From: Serinus canaria
Lineage: Eukaryota; Chordata; Aves; Passeriformes; Fringillidae
Reading direction: 5' to 3'
Length of the DNA stretch: 64,000 bases
Assembly (NCBI RefSeq): GCF_022539315.1
Contig: NC_066315.1
Location: 22,915,649-22,979,648 of the forward strand
Both the position numbers and the translations under genes were made by a program. The first letter of the stretch is position 1; every line of letters starts with the position of its first letter. Below are positions 1 through 12,846 of this stretch, one piece after another. A model generated the notes under the pieces. The model worked only from the letters and a program-made list of their open reading frames with translations, did no database searches and was not told the origin of the DNA.

Positions 1-3000
1 ACTCCACTGCTATATTTTTCTTCCTTTTGTCATGCCCCAAGATTCTCTGAAGTTGATATAAATTCACCATGCCTTATTTTAAAAAGCATAACAGAAAGGC
101 ATTCTTCCTTTAAGAGTCAAACTGTAAAAGGTGATTTTCTTTCACTCAGTTTGGTTTAAGCCTGTAAAAAGCATTAAGTGAAAAATCTGATATATTTGTT
201 AGGGCTTTTACTGCATTACTAACTTATATTTTCAGTTCTCACTGAAAGGTTTATAGAGAACATAAACCTTGAAGAGTTTTGTTCGGGATTAAAGTTATAT
301 TATCTCCATTTTCTGGTGAAATAATAGCTCATAAAATGATTGGGGTGTTCGTAATTATTTTTAGCTCTGTTTATTTTCCAAGATTATTCTGTTCAACTTT
401 CTGAGGTGCACACAGACAGCCTTTAAAAAATTTTCACCTTGATCAGAAGATTCACACCCTTTAAAGAATTTCACAATAATCAAAAGGTTCTGACTAGATG
501 TCACCACTGTGTTGTTTTTCTTCATTAATTGCACTTACAGCAAAGCTCTTCCAGTGAAACTATGAATCTGGCATATTCAGTAGTGGTCTGCTGTGGTGTA
601 AGTAATGTACTATGTCTTCCATAATTAGTATCTTTAATACAGGGCTAATTGGGATGCTGACAGAATTAAAGTAGTTGATTGGTAGGGCCATGTAAAATCA
701 AAAAGAAGTAATTGCTAAATTCTTTCTGGGACAAAATAGTAAGGCATGTTCTAATTAAAATTTCTTAGGAAATACTTTTTCTGGGAAATACCGGTATCTA
801 ACAGAAAGTGCTGAAAACTGTGTGAAATAACGTGAATTATTTAAGGTAGTCTTCTTTTAGTTTCATTACTTAGTTCTGATTTTAAACAGTAGCAAAACAC
901 TGTACCCAGCAGTTATGCTGCCTAGGCTATACAAGCTCAGAATGCCTAAGAATTACATTCTCAATAGCTTAGGGTATGTTATCACTGCACATACATTGTA
1001 TGTTTGCTGTTTAAATAAACTCTTCTTCTCCTTAGTGTCTGCCATGTAGACTCCATACTTCTTGTTTCATTTGATGCTCCAGCATATGTTATTCTGGCAA
1101 AAAGATGATGAACATCAAATGTAAACCTTACGTTGGAAGAAACGAGTAGGAAAAATATCTGCAATATTGTCAGTGAACAGTATGAGCAATCTTCCTGCCC
1201 AAAGCTCTCAATAGTTGTGTGCTGTGTTTCTTTGGAAGGTTTCATAGCTCAGCATATTTATTCTGAGGCATCAGAGCAAGAGCTAGCCTGGGTAGCTCTC
1301 ACAGAACTCAAAATACTTTTAGGTCTGTTGTACATTGACTGGTTCTCCTTCAACTTAACTTTTAAACATCAAATCAACCAAATTCACTTTTTAAAAGTGG
1401 TGTGTTCTGTAATAGTGGTAATGTTCTGCTTCCTCTATGAAGTAGACCTTCCAAGCTGGAAATCACAAGCATCATTGTTTTGAAGAAATACAGACACTAA
1501 AGCATATCAAATCTAGTGCAAAAGAGTCATGGAGAAATAGACTCATATCTAAGTTTTTGTCTCGAGTTGCATTTGGTGATGACACATAAAAATAATCAAG
1601 TTGTAATTGAGCATAATGGCTATTGTCAAAAGTGAATTGCCTTGAGAGGTTGAATCACTTCATTGTCTAGCTTAGGTGTGACCAAACTGAGTCTCTGAAG
1701 ACTATCTGACTCATGAGCAGTTTAAGCTTCTTAATTCTCTGTTCTGAGTTCAGGAGCTGCCACTTGAATTTTGGTTTACCCACTGGGTCAGTAGATTCTT
1801 TTAAAAATTTACCAAGTATATGCCATTACATACCTAAGGCTAAATCTATATTAATTAAAATAGAAAACCTAGTTGTCTATATTGTTAGAACCTTCATTTG
1901 TTACATTCACCTTTTTTCCTGAAATGTTCTTTATCTTGACTGCTTTCCTACTCATGGCATCTGGGCAAGTGTCAAATGAGAATTCCTTGAGGTGGGCCGG
2001 GGCTCTTATTACCTTACTGGAATGCACTGAATGACCTTCCCTCCACAGCTTTCCAAAAGGGGCTCTGACCTCTGCTACACCAACATTAACAGCAATGTCA
2101 AGGAATCAGCACTGACAATGTTATTTTCTTCTCTATTCCATATCAGTGAATACTTATCATTGGTTGTCATGGCTTTTATTGTAATAATAAATATTTTGAC
2201 CACCTTTTCATTACTTCACTGGATAAGACTTCTGATGCTGTAATATGGTAATATAATTAAAGGGGATCAAACTAATTTTTAAATTTCCAAAGAGATTGTA
2301 TCATACACCACCATGGAAGTCACAGTGGACTCTGGCATGCAGTGCTGTGCAGGAGCCCAGAGCAAGGACTGGCACTGGGAGCAGTACAGCCATGTTATAC
2401 ATGTTAGAGCCAGTGCAGGCTTTGTTCCAGCCTAGCTCATCCCAGAGCGAGTCATTGTGCTCATGTGGCAACCTCGCTTCTATTCAGGTGCTGAGCTAGA
2501 AGTAAGTGTACAATTAAAGTGATGGCCAGGGGAGTCTGGAGATTGGATTTTCCCACCCTGCACGTGTAGAGAGCTCAGTGTGTCTGAGTCTAAACTGTTG
2601 CCAACATCTCCATTTGGGAAGAGCAGGAGGGGCATTGGGTGTTTGGGACATGTCTTTTCTAGGGAATGTGCACAACCCAGGACTGCTGTTGGTAGCCCCA
2701 TGCAGGTGTGGGGTACAGTCCCAACAGTGACATGAAACACTGGCTCTGTTTGATTGTATTATTTACTCTGTAGTTTGGCTTGAGGTACTTCTGTATTGTG
2801 CTGTAGAGCAAATTCTGTATTTTGTGATTGATCAGCAACAAGTAAAACACTGCTTGAGTGAGCCTTCAAATGATTTTGTCTTTCTTTGTTCATCAGTTTT
2901 AGTCCTCGATACACTTTGTGTAAAACACTGAAAAAATGGTAACATCTTTGCTCTGTTATATTCTCATCTTGTGTACTTCTTTATGCCTTCATCTGTATCA

Positions 3001-3079
3001 AAGGCTAAAAGCCTAGCATCAAAACTTGCGTTCACTTGTTGTGGTGGTTTCTTGATGGCTAAATAAACCCTCCAAAGCT
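1..3079. other. Non-coding stretch, no gene recognised
   Basis: AT-rich DNA with no open frame above about 116 codons and no recognisable domain, tRNA or LINE tail. Short frames on both strands overlap one another and look random. The GC content rises slightly at 2300-2700, but no exon with convincing splice borders was seen there. Nothing else was found. Confidence 0.6.
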
Positions 3080-3380
3080 CCATGGAGGCACCCCGGGCCC
3101 GTTAGGGAAGCGGCTCCCGCACGCTGGAGCTGGCGCGGCGGCTCTTTGAAGACAGTAGGTGTTCTCTGCATGGTGGGAACAACAGAAAGGCTGCTGGAGC
3201 TCCTAAAGAGGAAATGCTGCTCGGCTAGGCCCTGCTCTGATTCGTGTTTCATGTCGCTGCTGCTGCTGCAGGATCACGTGGAGATTCAGAGCTATGAACT
3301 ATCGAGTCACGCGTGGGCGTTGCTGTATCAGCTGGCTAGAGGACCATGCGTTTGCAAAGTGTTCACTACAATGCACGGTG
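3080..3380. promoter_or_regulatory. CpG-retaining patch, possible exon, promoter or enhancer
   Basis: By my count this stretch carries roughly 20 CpG dinucleotides in 300 bases. They are densest at 3090-3145 and again around 3295-3330, against a background where CpG is rare. Both strands hold short open frames (89 codons on plus from 3146, 77 on minus to 3019), but neither resembles a known protein. CpG survival normally means an unmethylated sequence or a recently inserted GC-rich one. It could be a small CpG island, an alternative first exon, an enhancer or an eroded LTR; I cannot separate these by reading. Confidence 0.35.
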
Positions 3381-5220
3381 TTGTACCGTTCTGTTCAGAG
3401 CTCAGGAGAGGCTAAAGCCTGGCATGAGGGGAGCAGGCTGCTGTCCTCAAGCAGCCTTGGGTGAAAATGGGGAATACAACCACTGTGGCAGTGCCTTGGG
3501 AGGTGAGCTAGCACAGGGATGGTACAGGAGCCCTGTTGTTGGGGGGACCAGAGCATCCTCTGTGAGATGAGCTGGGAGAGCTGCCACCTGGGCTGCCTGA
3601 TTCACACCAATTTGTTACTTCTCTTCATACCATTAAACTTTAAGCTCTGCTAAATGGTGTGATTGTTCAGGTTAACTGTGGTTTTGTCTTTCAGCACTTC
3701 AGGTTGCAGGAGCTTGCTTAGAATAAAGAGCGAGCTGAAATTTCCAAAGGGAACTAGGTGCCTCACTCCTCTAGGCCATGCTATAAATGCCAGTTGAGAA
3801 ATGAATTAATGATACACTGCAAGAATCATATCTTCACTTGGAAAATGTGCACAGTAAATGATTTTTGCTTTGGGAAGTATTTACCTCATACTGCTAGGAG
3901 CATATAGACAGCATATTATCTCCATTTGTTTTAATGCCCATTTGTCTTAATTATTAATGTGAATTTGAACTGCCTTCTTCGTTGCATTTAAAAGCAAATC
4001 ACCCCAAGTTCAGAAGTTCACTGCACATGCTCCAAACTTTTTTTTTCTTAAGAGCTTAAACCAAACTTCAGTGATATTAGTCATGTTCTGCTTGACCAAA
4101 TACTGACCTTCCTTTGCAGTAGAAAGACATTTAAGCCTGTTTTCTGAAATTAAATCAAATTCTTGTAATCCAATGAGATTTACAACTGCTCAAGTCTAGT
4201 CAGATTCATATATATTTCAAGTGAGACAGGTTCATATGCTATTTGTTTTTCTTGAGCTAAGGCTGTATATAGCATTTGGGATTAAACTGAAAATCAATGT
4301 GTTTCACAAATGTCATCAGAGTAGGTGTGTAAAAATATTCACAGTATTTCTCAAAACAATATCTACATATTATTTAATGCTCATTGCCAAAGGTTTCTCT
4401 GTATTCTGCTGTGCACCACATTTTCTGAAAGTATGTATGCTGTCATGGCTAGTAACTGTTCCTCAGTGATTAGTGTGACAGTAAGTGAAGCGTGAATATT
4501 GAGACTTGCCATATCATGCATGCCAAGTTCCTATATGGCCCAACTGCTGTGAGACAAAACATGCTATTATGTTTTAGACACAAAGCCATATTGTATGAAA
4601 TTCCATCCTGTCTCGTACTGAAAGAGGTGTATTTAAAAATGAAATCTTTTACTTATTCAGTTCTTTTTGTTAACTTCTGTATTAGGTATTTAACTACTGA
4701 GCCCCATCAGAAAATTTAGCCTTTGTCTCTATTGAGGAATCAGGTTTCAAACTTAAATCAGACAAGTTGTTAATGTTTTAAGGAGGATATTTTAAAGAGA
4801 ATATTGGTGAAAAAAAAAAAAAGAAAGAAACAAAGCAATCTTTCCAATGTTCCGACCACTGAGGGTATACACCAAACAGGGTTTTCCAAACAATTCTGAT
4901 GTAGCAAATGTAACTTTAATACATATCATACAGTACATTTTTCACAAGTAGAGAATAGCTTGTCTTTAAACAAAGCAGCAAAATTAGTCATGCATTCCAT
5001 TAAAGGATTGGTTTTTAAAACTGACAACCTTAGGAGCCAACATGCACGTGCTTTTTGCAGTGGCCACTGATTTCCAGAAAAGATCTTTGCAAAAGACATG
5101 AGTTTTGGAGAAGAATTTTTTCATTGCTGTGCAAAGCTCCATAAACAAAATTAATGTAGAACTTTAAAGATACAGCTGAGCTAGGGGAAAGTGGTGATTT
5201 GATCCATGAGTTACTCAGCT
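3381..5220. other. Non-coding stretch, no gene recognised
   Basis: AT-rich sequence with short random open frames only (82 codons at most). It contains a 13-A run with an adjoining AAAG-like purine tail at 4810-4830. No transposon end, RNA gene or exon was recognised. Confidence 0.6.
4810..4830. repeat. Poly-A / purine tract
   Basis: Thirteen consecutive A residues followed by AAGAAAGAAA-like sequence. It is a simple repeat. No retrocopy was recognised upstream, so it is not called as a poly-A tail. Confidence 0.8.
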
Positions 5221-5295
5221 ATCTTTGGCCTGTATTACACATGAGGTGACGCTTGATCTTTATGGTCCCTTCTGAGTTTGAAATTTATAAATGCT
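5221..5295 (+). mobile_element. Old CR1 LINE 3'-end fragment
   Basis: The sequence reads like the 3' terminus of an ancient amniote CR1. A segment around GGCCTGTATTACAC is followed at the expected short distance by GATCTTTATGGTCCCTTCTG (5254-5273) and a degraded AAAATCTATGAATC-like end at 5280-5293. Only the 3' tail is recognisable, which is usual because CR1 copies are heavily 5'-truncated. No reverse-transcriptase reading frame remains. The divergence suggests an old insertion, perhaps predating birds. It lies about 180 bp upstream of a homeodomain-motif cluster. Confidence 0.7.
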
Positions 5296-5449
5296 TGGAA
5301 ACATAATCCTAATAATGTAGCAACTGGAATCTTCAAAGCACTGACAAACAACTAACACCAACCCCACAGTCCCAGCACTTCTTAGAAGGTGATCAGGGAA
5401 GATAGATCTAATATTTATAGCAGATTGAAATATTTTTGCAGACTGTGCA

Positions 5450-5610
5450 AAATGAATTTAATCTCCTTTCTATTTATTAATTATAAAACTGCCTCTAATT
5501 ATGACTGATTTATTCATAATTATTTAATTACTTGATGTGATTATTTTGCAGCCCTAAATATTTTTGTTGGATTTATAGTATATTAAATATATAATGTGCT
5601 GATTATTTGA
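5450..5610. promoter_or_regulatory. Candidate conserved non-coding element with four TAATTA cores
   Basis: Four TAATTA homeodomain core motifs lie within 53 bp (5478-5483, 5496-5501, 5517-5522, 5525-5530), followed by more AT-rich sequence with ATTA cores. This density and irregular spacing, without a microsatellite pattern, is typical of developmental enhancers bound by homeodomain proteins. AT-rich DNA also produces TAATTA by chance, so function is inference. There is no open frame of note. Confidence 0.35.
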
Positions 5611-8440
5611 TGTTTATCTTTGGGTTCTCAACTGATTTCTTTTTTTTTTGTCTAAACTGAGAAGGTGACTGGCTTTCTAAACTGTTCCTATTCAAAACCT
5701 GTTCAATTTATATTAGTTTTTCTGAATTTCTTGCAAAAAGATCTTAGTAGTATGCCAGGTACACTGGTGACCATTAATGCAGTCAAAATGTAGCATCACT
5801 CTGTTTGAGGAGCTGCAGATGACGTCCAAAATTTCACTTGCAAGTCAGAATCTGTTGATGTTTGAATGTTATTTTCTTTGGCTTTGCTTTGCCTTACCTA
5901 ATTAGCACCTCCACTGCATGTATGGATCAGCTAAGGAATGGTGTAATTCTTGTATTGGAGGGTAATATTTCACTGCTTAAGTGACTGATTTTTCTGAATT
6001 AACAGTAGTTCCCATTCTAGACAGAGCAGGTTTACTATAGTTCCTAAAATCTTGCAGCTACCTCTGCAGGGAAAAATTACATTGGTGAAATGGTTTGACA
6101 CAATCTCTGAACAATTCATTGGTGAAGGGGGGATTAGGACTCAGGGCTCACAGACTCAATATAATCACCATTGCATGGAAATTTTGGATGTGTAGAAGAA
6201 TTAATACCAATTCTCCATGAATATTTGCCACTCCTTTTCCTTTTCTTTCTTAATAATAATCTTTTGTCTTGGTATTTTCTTGTGTTCAGTAATGAAGCTA
6301 TCTGTAATTGCCACAAAAGTCTATTGAACATTTTCAACAATCTGGTAGTTTAAATAGTCTGGAAGTATTCTAATTTATAATGTAATTTATAAGCAATGAG
6401 TCTTTCATTCAAGGTGTTTTTCTTTTGTCACAAACTGAAAATGAAAACAGAAAAAATGTGCCCATCAGAAACAGTGGAATTCATCATCTGTTTAACCTGA
6501 AATAGCAATTTTGAAATCTAATCCTGGGAATTCAATAAGAGTATGAGTGATGAGATGCAATGCCTTAAAGTGGTCAGCACTCCTAAGCAATTCATCCCTG
6601 GGTACTTTCTGGACATATGTCCTGCCAGTTCTCAAGAAGAGATCAGATAGGCACAGTATTCAAATTTCCATCTAGCATGCAGTTGCTAGAAATTAAAAAG
6701 ACAGCCAGTGGCATATTTTTGAATGATTGCAGATATCAGCATATCATGCATATGCCAGTATAATTTAGGATAAATGCTTTTGCCTTTCTCTTTTTTAAAA
6801 TTTAAAATTAATATCTAAAATTGGGGGGGGGGGGTTCACACGATGGTGTGGACATGGGCAAAAAGTTGTGTCTATGAAATTTGTAACTTAAACTTCGCAC
6901 TGTAGTAACCTTTTTTATTTATTTAGTGTTTTCAGTGTTGTCTGTTCTTTGTTTAAGAGACAATTTTCACTTGTGCCTATACTCTTTCATATAAATCATG
7001 CCATGTCAGCCTAATAAAAGAGCAATGCTGTTTAATCCATCTTCTTGAATTTTTTTCTGGAAAGTCAGTTTGAGCTGAAAAAAATGAATATTTGCATGAA
7101 ACATGCTGTAGGATTATTGATTTTAGAGGATAATGTAACCTTTGTCAAATGCTGAGTTATTTTGGACTGCAGTCTACTATCTACTAGTTTTGGAAAACCA
7201 GTGCATTGAAAAAACCTTTTATAGAATTTGGCATTTACCTAATAACACATCTTTACTGAGCAAAGGCATGGCTGAATTTATGAAGTTTCCTAGTAATAAT
7301 AGCAACGCGATGTCAACAAGATTCAGCATGTATTTTTTGACTGCATGTTACAAAAAGCTTGGTGGCTTTAGAGATTTAGGAGGCAGCTGTAGCTTACTAG
7401 ACCCAGGCCACATCTTGCTGATTACCATTTTACTGTCTCCACTTCAAGTCTATTACTTTTTAGATTATATTTTCTTATATTATTGCCAAGGATTTAGCTC
7501 CCAGTGAAACAGTAAGTTTTCTCTGTTTCTGTAGGAAGCTTAGAAAAGATAACTCACTTAAATTTAATGTTTGCGTTGCATTAACACTAAATGAGGAGTC
7601 AATTCCCTGCCATGTGAATATATGAACAAATAAGAAGTCAGTACTTCCTGAAAGACAAATGTCTTTGTGAAACATGATGAATGTGTTGCATGTTAAGCAT
7701 CACTGGATTTTAACATTTTATACATCTCAAAATTGTGTGGATGTTGCTGTTATTGTAAGCTTGGATTTCATGTGTTCAGATGGTAATAAGCATTTGTTTC
7801 CAGCACTGTAAATTTTCAGTTTGTCAGTATGCTCAATAAAATGTAAAGGGATGAATCAAAACAGTTGCTTTCAAGATGCTGTTGCTCGTGATGCTTTAGC
7901 ATAGCAGGCAGGGCATATGTGATATGGTGTATTATATGCTCTGTAGTTGTAAAATTTGTATGAATTTTGAGCTGTCAGTACAGAAATAATCAATCAAATC
8001 CCTATCCTAAGGAACACTTTTCCTGGTAGCACTCCTGGCTATTAAGACTTGGTGTTTCAGCTGTGCTGACTGGAGATGGAATTAGAATAATGATACTGTT
8101 TTCCAGAAAAACCTTCTTGTTTGTGTTTCAGGCTGAGCTGTGTGAACCATGCAGAAGATCTAGCTTCCAAACTACTCCAGTGTTTCCCAAAGAACAGATT
8201 GTCAGCACAGGCAGCTCTGAGCCATGAGTACTTCAGTGATCTGCCCCCACGGCTATGGGAGTTAACTGATAGTGAGTACAACCACCTCTAAATGGATCAG
8301 AAACAAAGATTCTAGTTCAGGCAGATGCATGTGTGTGTGCTAACCCCCACATACAGACAGCCTCATGGACACACAGCCACACAGAATACGTGACTGCAAT
8401 TGTGTAGAGTGAAATTACATAGTTAGCTTGACACAGGACA
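5611..8440. other. Non-coding stretch, no gene recognised
   Basis: AT-rich sequence with an open frame of 121 codons at 7142-7507 that has no recognisable domain and is judged random. It contains a G12 homopolymer at 6823. No transposon end or RNA gene was recognised. Confidence 0.55.
6823..6834. repeat. G12 homopolymer
   Basis: Twelve consecutive G residues flanked by TT on both sides. It is a length-unstable simple repeat and a likely place for sequencing error. A single run of this kind is not in itself a canonical four-tract quadruplex. Confidence 0.9.
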
Positions 8441-8450
8441 AAATGAATTC

Positions 8451-8471
8451 TTTTTTTTTTTTTTTTTTTTT
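8451..8471. repeat. T21 homopolymer
   Basis: Twenty-one consecutive T residues. No processed pseudogene or LINE body was recognised on its minus-strand side, so it is left as a simple repeat. It directly precedes a block with conserved-element texture. Confidence 0.9.
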
Positions 8472-8489
8472 GCTATCTCTGCTCTGCAG

Positions 8490-8620
8490 TCTGCAGCCTG
8501 CTATCTTTGTATTTGATTATGCGCGGAGCCAATAGAATTCTCTGAATTGTCATAAAGCAAAAGGAGAAATGCAATTTACATATTTAGTGCTTTTCACTTA
8601 CGACATACAGTACTTCTTAA
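8490..8620. promoter_or_regulatory. Candidate conserved non-coding element
   Basis: Non-repetitive sequence of balanced composition that includes a GCGCGG patch (8521-8526) next to a CCAAT box-like GCCAATAG (8528-8535). AT-rich sequence with AAATGCAATTTACATATTT-like content follows. The complexity and lack of repeat texture resemble conserved elements, but conservation cannot be tested here. Confidence 0.25.
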
Positions 8621-10079
8621 CTAGCTGCAGCACACAGGATAAAAATCCAGCTGCATTTGATTCACAGAATCTCTGTGTGTTCCAGCAGTAACCTTTACGA
8701 AAGGACTCGACATTCAGAAGTCTGGGAAACACAAAGTAAACAATCACTTAATTTGCTGAATTTACTGTATGAAGAGGATGGCAGATGATATTCTTAACTA
8801 AGAATGCTTTATTTTCATACGTCCTTTTGCTTCCTTTATTAAACAGAATGCATTCCAGTTGACTTGGCAGAAATGTTCCTATCATCATGTTTGCTGTCAG
8901 TTATCTTTTTAGTAATTTTAAATCATTTATATTGTATGTCTGCATGTTGTTTTTCAGTGTTAAAAGCACACAACTATTTATTCCAGGGAATAATAGTATC
9001 ATGAATGATATTTTTTATTCAGAGAAGATTCTATTATTATAAAAAGCTTTCACAAGGGAATAACAGTCAGTATTTTGCTTTAACTCAATAGGGTGAAGAG
9101 ACACATGCTTGCATTGCAGCATTGTATGTCCTTTTCTGCTTTCAAACATGCATCCATTAGCAAAAGATCTATATCCAGTACCTCAAGGCAGAAAGTTCAG
9201 AGACATGACAATGGAACATGTGTGTTTGACTATGGCTTATTTAAAAGTTTGCTTCTAAAAACTAAGCTCTCTTTTTGAATATTCATCCACAGTAGAATCT
9301 GTTTACAGTAGTGTTGGTACAAAAACTTTCGTCTTCCTAAAGTTTGTCTTTCCCATTCTCAACAGCTGCAGTAGTCACATTTTGAGCTGGTTCTGTGGCT
9401 TGGCTGTCCAAGCACCTACTCCCAGCTCTGCTCTGAAGAGCACTCTCCCATTTTTAGAATATGAAGATTAAAATGAAAACATCACCAATAATTTCTGTCC
9501 ATCACTATCACAGACTGTGTTCTGGCACTGCAAAAAGATTCCCAGTTTCCTCCTCTGCCATGGTGACACCCCCACGCAGTTTGCTGACTGTGGTGCTTGA
9601 TAAGCAGAAAATTTAAATGTTCAGAGTAAGTTAAGGCAGCTGCTGTTGAAAGTCTGCCTTTGCAGAAACTGAGGCAGAGATTCTTTTCTTCAGAACTAAT
9701 GAAACATCAAGAATGCCAGTTCTTTTATCCAATTTCCACCAAATGGAAAACAAAAATCACTCTGCAGTGGTGACATCTCAATCCTTGTGACTGTGTGATT
9801 TAGTCTAGCCAGGATTTTGAATTCTGAATTCTGCAGTAGCACTTTTCTGTTAATATGGACTTATTACCCACTTGCCACTTAGTTTATCAGTCAGTGGCTA
9901 AATCCAGTTCTATCAGTGAAGTAAATGCCTACACATTATCACTCTGCAGCAGACTGCCAACAGAGACAGTCTTGTCCTAGTCATTAACAAGCACAATGTA
10001 TGCAGAACACCAGAGGGGAATTAAAACCACAAAAAATACCTCAGGGTGGTATTTTTAATATGAGAATTTAATTTGTAAT
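8621..10079. other. Non-coding stretch, no gene recognised
   Basis: Only short random open frames (61 codons at most). No transposon end, microsatellite or RNA gene was recognised. Confidence 0.55.
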
Positions 10080-10205
10080 TTCACAGATTAAGAATTTTGG
10101 CTGCATTAATCCTTTTATCAGCTCACAGCAGGTTATTTGCAGAAGCATAACCATAAGGCGATATTCATTGGCAGAAACACGTCTTTGCATAACGTTAAAC
10201 ATCAG
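10080..10205. promoter_or_regulatory. Candidate conserved non-coding element
   Basis: A compact, non-repetitive block with TAAT-containing segments, AAGGCGATATTCATTGGC (10155-10172) and a TTTGCATAACGTTAA stretch (10184-10198). The retained CpGs and POU-like TTTGCATA motif are the reasons for the call. Function is inferred only. Confidence 0.25.
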
Positions 10206-12780
10206 GAGCAGTGAAACCTTTTGAAGGGGGGAGAATAAAGATGAAAAATCATTATATTTTAAAGCAAGGTTCTTCTAAATGCCTCCAGTAAAATTTTGAG
10301 TTACAGAAAGACTATTTCTGCGTCTAGGAGATAATCATTATGAAGCATAAATCCAGATGCAAGAAAGGACAATCCCAGTATCAAATACTACAATCGTTTC
10401 TATTTAGTATGACTTGGATATACTTGTAAACATATTTACAAAACAAAGAAGTCATATACTTTGGAGGGTTGTGAAAATGTTTACTGTGTAGTGAAATTAC
10501 CAATTTTTGTGATTCTAGTTCTCTTTGCTAATATTTTACATCAAGAAACACTATTGATAGTTAATTAAATATAGTTATAAACATATTGAGTCTTTATGTA
10601 GAAACAAAATTAGTGCTTTCTAATTTGGACACCACCAGTGACTTTGCAAACCCCTGTAGTGAGCAGTATTCATCATGGAATATATTTTTGTCTAATGCTG
10701 AATTGTAAATTTTGGGATTTAGCTCTTAAAACCAGAGAAAGACTCATATGTGGGTAGGAAAGCAAAAGGGATGAATCAGTCAAGGTTTTCCATCAGAAAA
10801 TTGTTTCCTTGGAATCACAATATTTCACAACAGTATGGTGACTCAGCCTACACTGAAAAAGTAAAAATTAAGTGTTTGACTTTCTATTCTGGTTTTGACC
10901 TTTAGTACTACATATTTGTATTCTATGTAATACTTTATAATATATTTTTTCAGTGGGGTTTATTTTTAAAATGTGTGCAAAGTTAGTTTATGTGAAAAGC
11001 ACAATTTTGCTTTTCTTACTTGGTTTAGTTTCAAGTCAAGGCATAATTTCAGTTGGGTTGGAAGTTCAATTTCCAGATAAACTCTGTCTAAAAGGTAGCC
11101 ACTTTCAGGTTTTGAAAATAGTACATTAAAAATGTAGAGCAATGCAGTTCTGCTAAAAACACCTTGTCTAGGAATACAATGCAATTTGTGATGCAGCATA
11201 GCTTTCATTCATCTGAAAATTGAGCCGTAATTTGTAGATTAATCCTTTTTACTAAAAATGTGTACTTGTTATTTTCTATTTTAAAACAAATCATCCCTCC
11301 CACTTTTCTACTTTTATATTTGAGAGCTCATATTCATTTATTTGCATAAAATATCTGTCATTAACAATGTGTGTTACCGAGGATAGCAGAATAAGAAATG
11401 CAAGTTGAGATGTCAAACTATAGTGGGAAGGTCTGTGCCTCAAGCAATAGCCAGGTCTTTTAAAGACATATAGATGAAAACAGAAACTTATAGGTATGCT
11501 AGTTGTTAGTGCAAAAAAGAAAGCTCTTATGGCCCTGATTAGTTCTTTAGCATTTCCCTATGGAATCATGCAGTGGCAGCTCTCATGAGGACATTGTTCT
11601 ATGGAGGTTTGTTTTCAGGATATATTAAAAGTCATTGATTTTTGCCCATCAGATTGAGGTATCCTAAGTAAAAATGAGTTTTCATATTATCAGTATGTTA
11701 GTTCTTAACCATTTGCATTTGGACTGCTGTGATTATTATCATCATGTCTCCTAATAACTCGTTGCCTGGTGTGACATTGAAATTGTCAAGGTTTTTCTAG
11801 CTCATGCAAAAGGGGATTGCTTCACATAAAAGATTTTTGAGTTCTTGGGATATTTTTAACAAGCTTAGTTGTCTTTAGTGATTCAGAAAAGAAAGTCAAA
11901 CAAGATAGTTCAGTTCTACTGATATCAAGATTCTGAAGATGTAATATGTGATATCAAATTACTGAAAAACTTTGCTGCATGTTCTACCTTCTTATTTCTA
12001 AGTTCTCTCAGCAGAAATTTGAAAGTGGAAGTTATTCATTATATGTTGGTGTAGAGGACAAATAAACACACACAATCTGGAAAAAGGTTTTTTTGAAGTT
12101 GTTTGCAGCTAAGAATGTTTGCACCATACAATTTCCATCATAATGCATTCAGCTTCTTTCCATTCAGATTTTGTGCAGTGCTTACTGGCAGCAATAGGTG
12201 GTATATGTATTTATGTGTTGTGTTTCCCATATATATTAATTATTTTTAAATTACTGCTTTTACTGCAAAAAGAAACCAAAGTTTCTGAACTGAAACTCTC
12301 TTTTACAGTGTCTTCTATTTTTACTGTACCGAATGTAAGATTACAGCCAGAGACTGGAGAAAGCATGAGAGCCTTTGGAAAAAACAATAGTTATGGCAAA
12401 GGTGTATCAAACAGCAAACACTGAAGAATACCTATGTTCACAACTGATAATGCAGGTAAGACATGATTACTGGAAAGGGTATCTTTGAAAATGCTCTTTA
12501 GTTATCTTTAGAGAAACAAAATACAAAACTCAATTGCACGTCCATATGCAGGCTGATACTCTGTTTTTGCAGTTTTGCAGTCCAGATGAAGAGTGTAAGT
12601 ACTCAGGAATGAGTGTCACTGACAGGTTGAAAACACTGCAGAAATTGGTGCTCGTATATTAAATGATAGTTTGCCTCTAATTTGGACTGATACCTTTTTC
12701 CCTCCTGGTAAAAGAGAAGAAAAGAAGAGAAGAGAGAAAATACCTCTTGTGAGTTCTGTTTTTAAATTTTGGGGCAAGGA
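10206..12780. other. Non-coding stretch, no gene recognised
   Basis: AT-rich sequence with short frames only (101 codons at most, 12119-12424, no domain). A purine-rich AAGAG-like tract lies at 12710-12740. Nothing else was recognised. Confidence 0.55.
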
Positions 12781-12786
12781 GGAGAA

Positions 12787-12846
12787 ATTCTATGATTCTA
12801 TAATTTAAGGTCCCTCACAAGCCTAACCATTCTATGATTCTGTTAT
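12787..12846 (+). mobile_element. CR1 LINE 3'-terminal fragment
   Basis: This contains the hallmark avian CR1 3' end: an AGGTCCCT-like motif at 12808-12815, then CCTAACC (12822-12828) and the terminal ATTCTATGATTCTGT repeat at 12829-12843. A second ATTCTATGATTCTAT copy precedes it at 12787-12801, suggesting either expansion of the terminal octamer or two abutting fragments. No coding part of CR1 is left. Plus-strand orientation follows from the order of the motifs. Confidence 0.8.

Noticed and set aside
3360..3395. Possible microRNA hairpin around ACGGTGTTGTACCGT
   Set aside because: The stem is only about five base pairs and flanks do not extend it.
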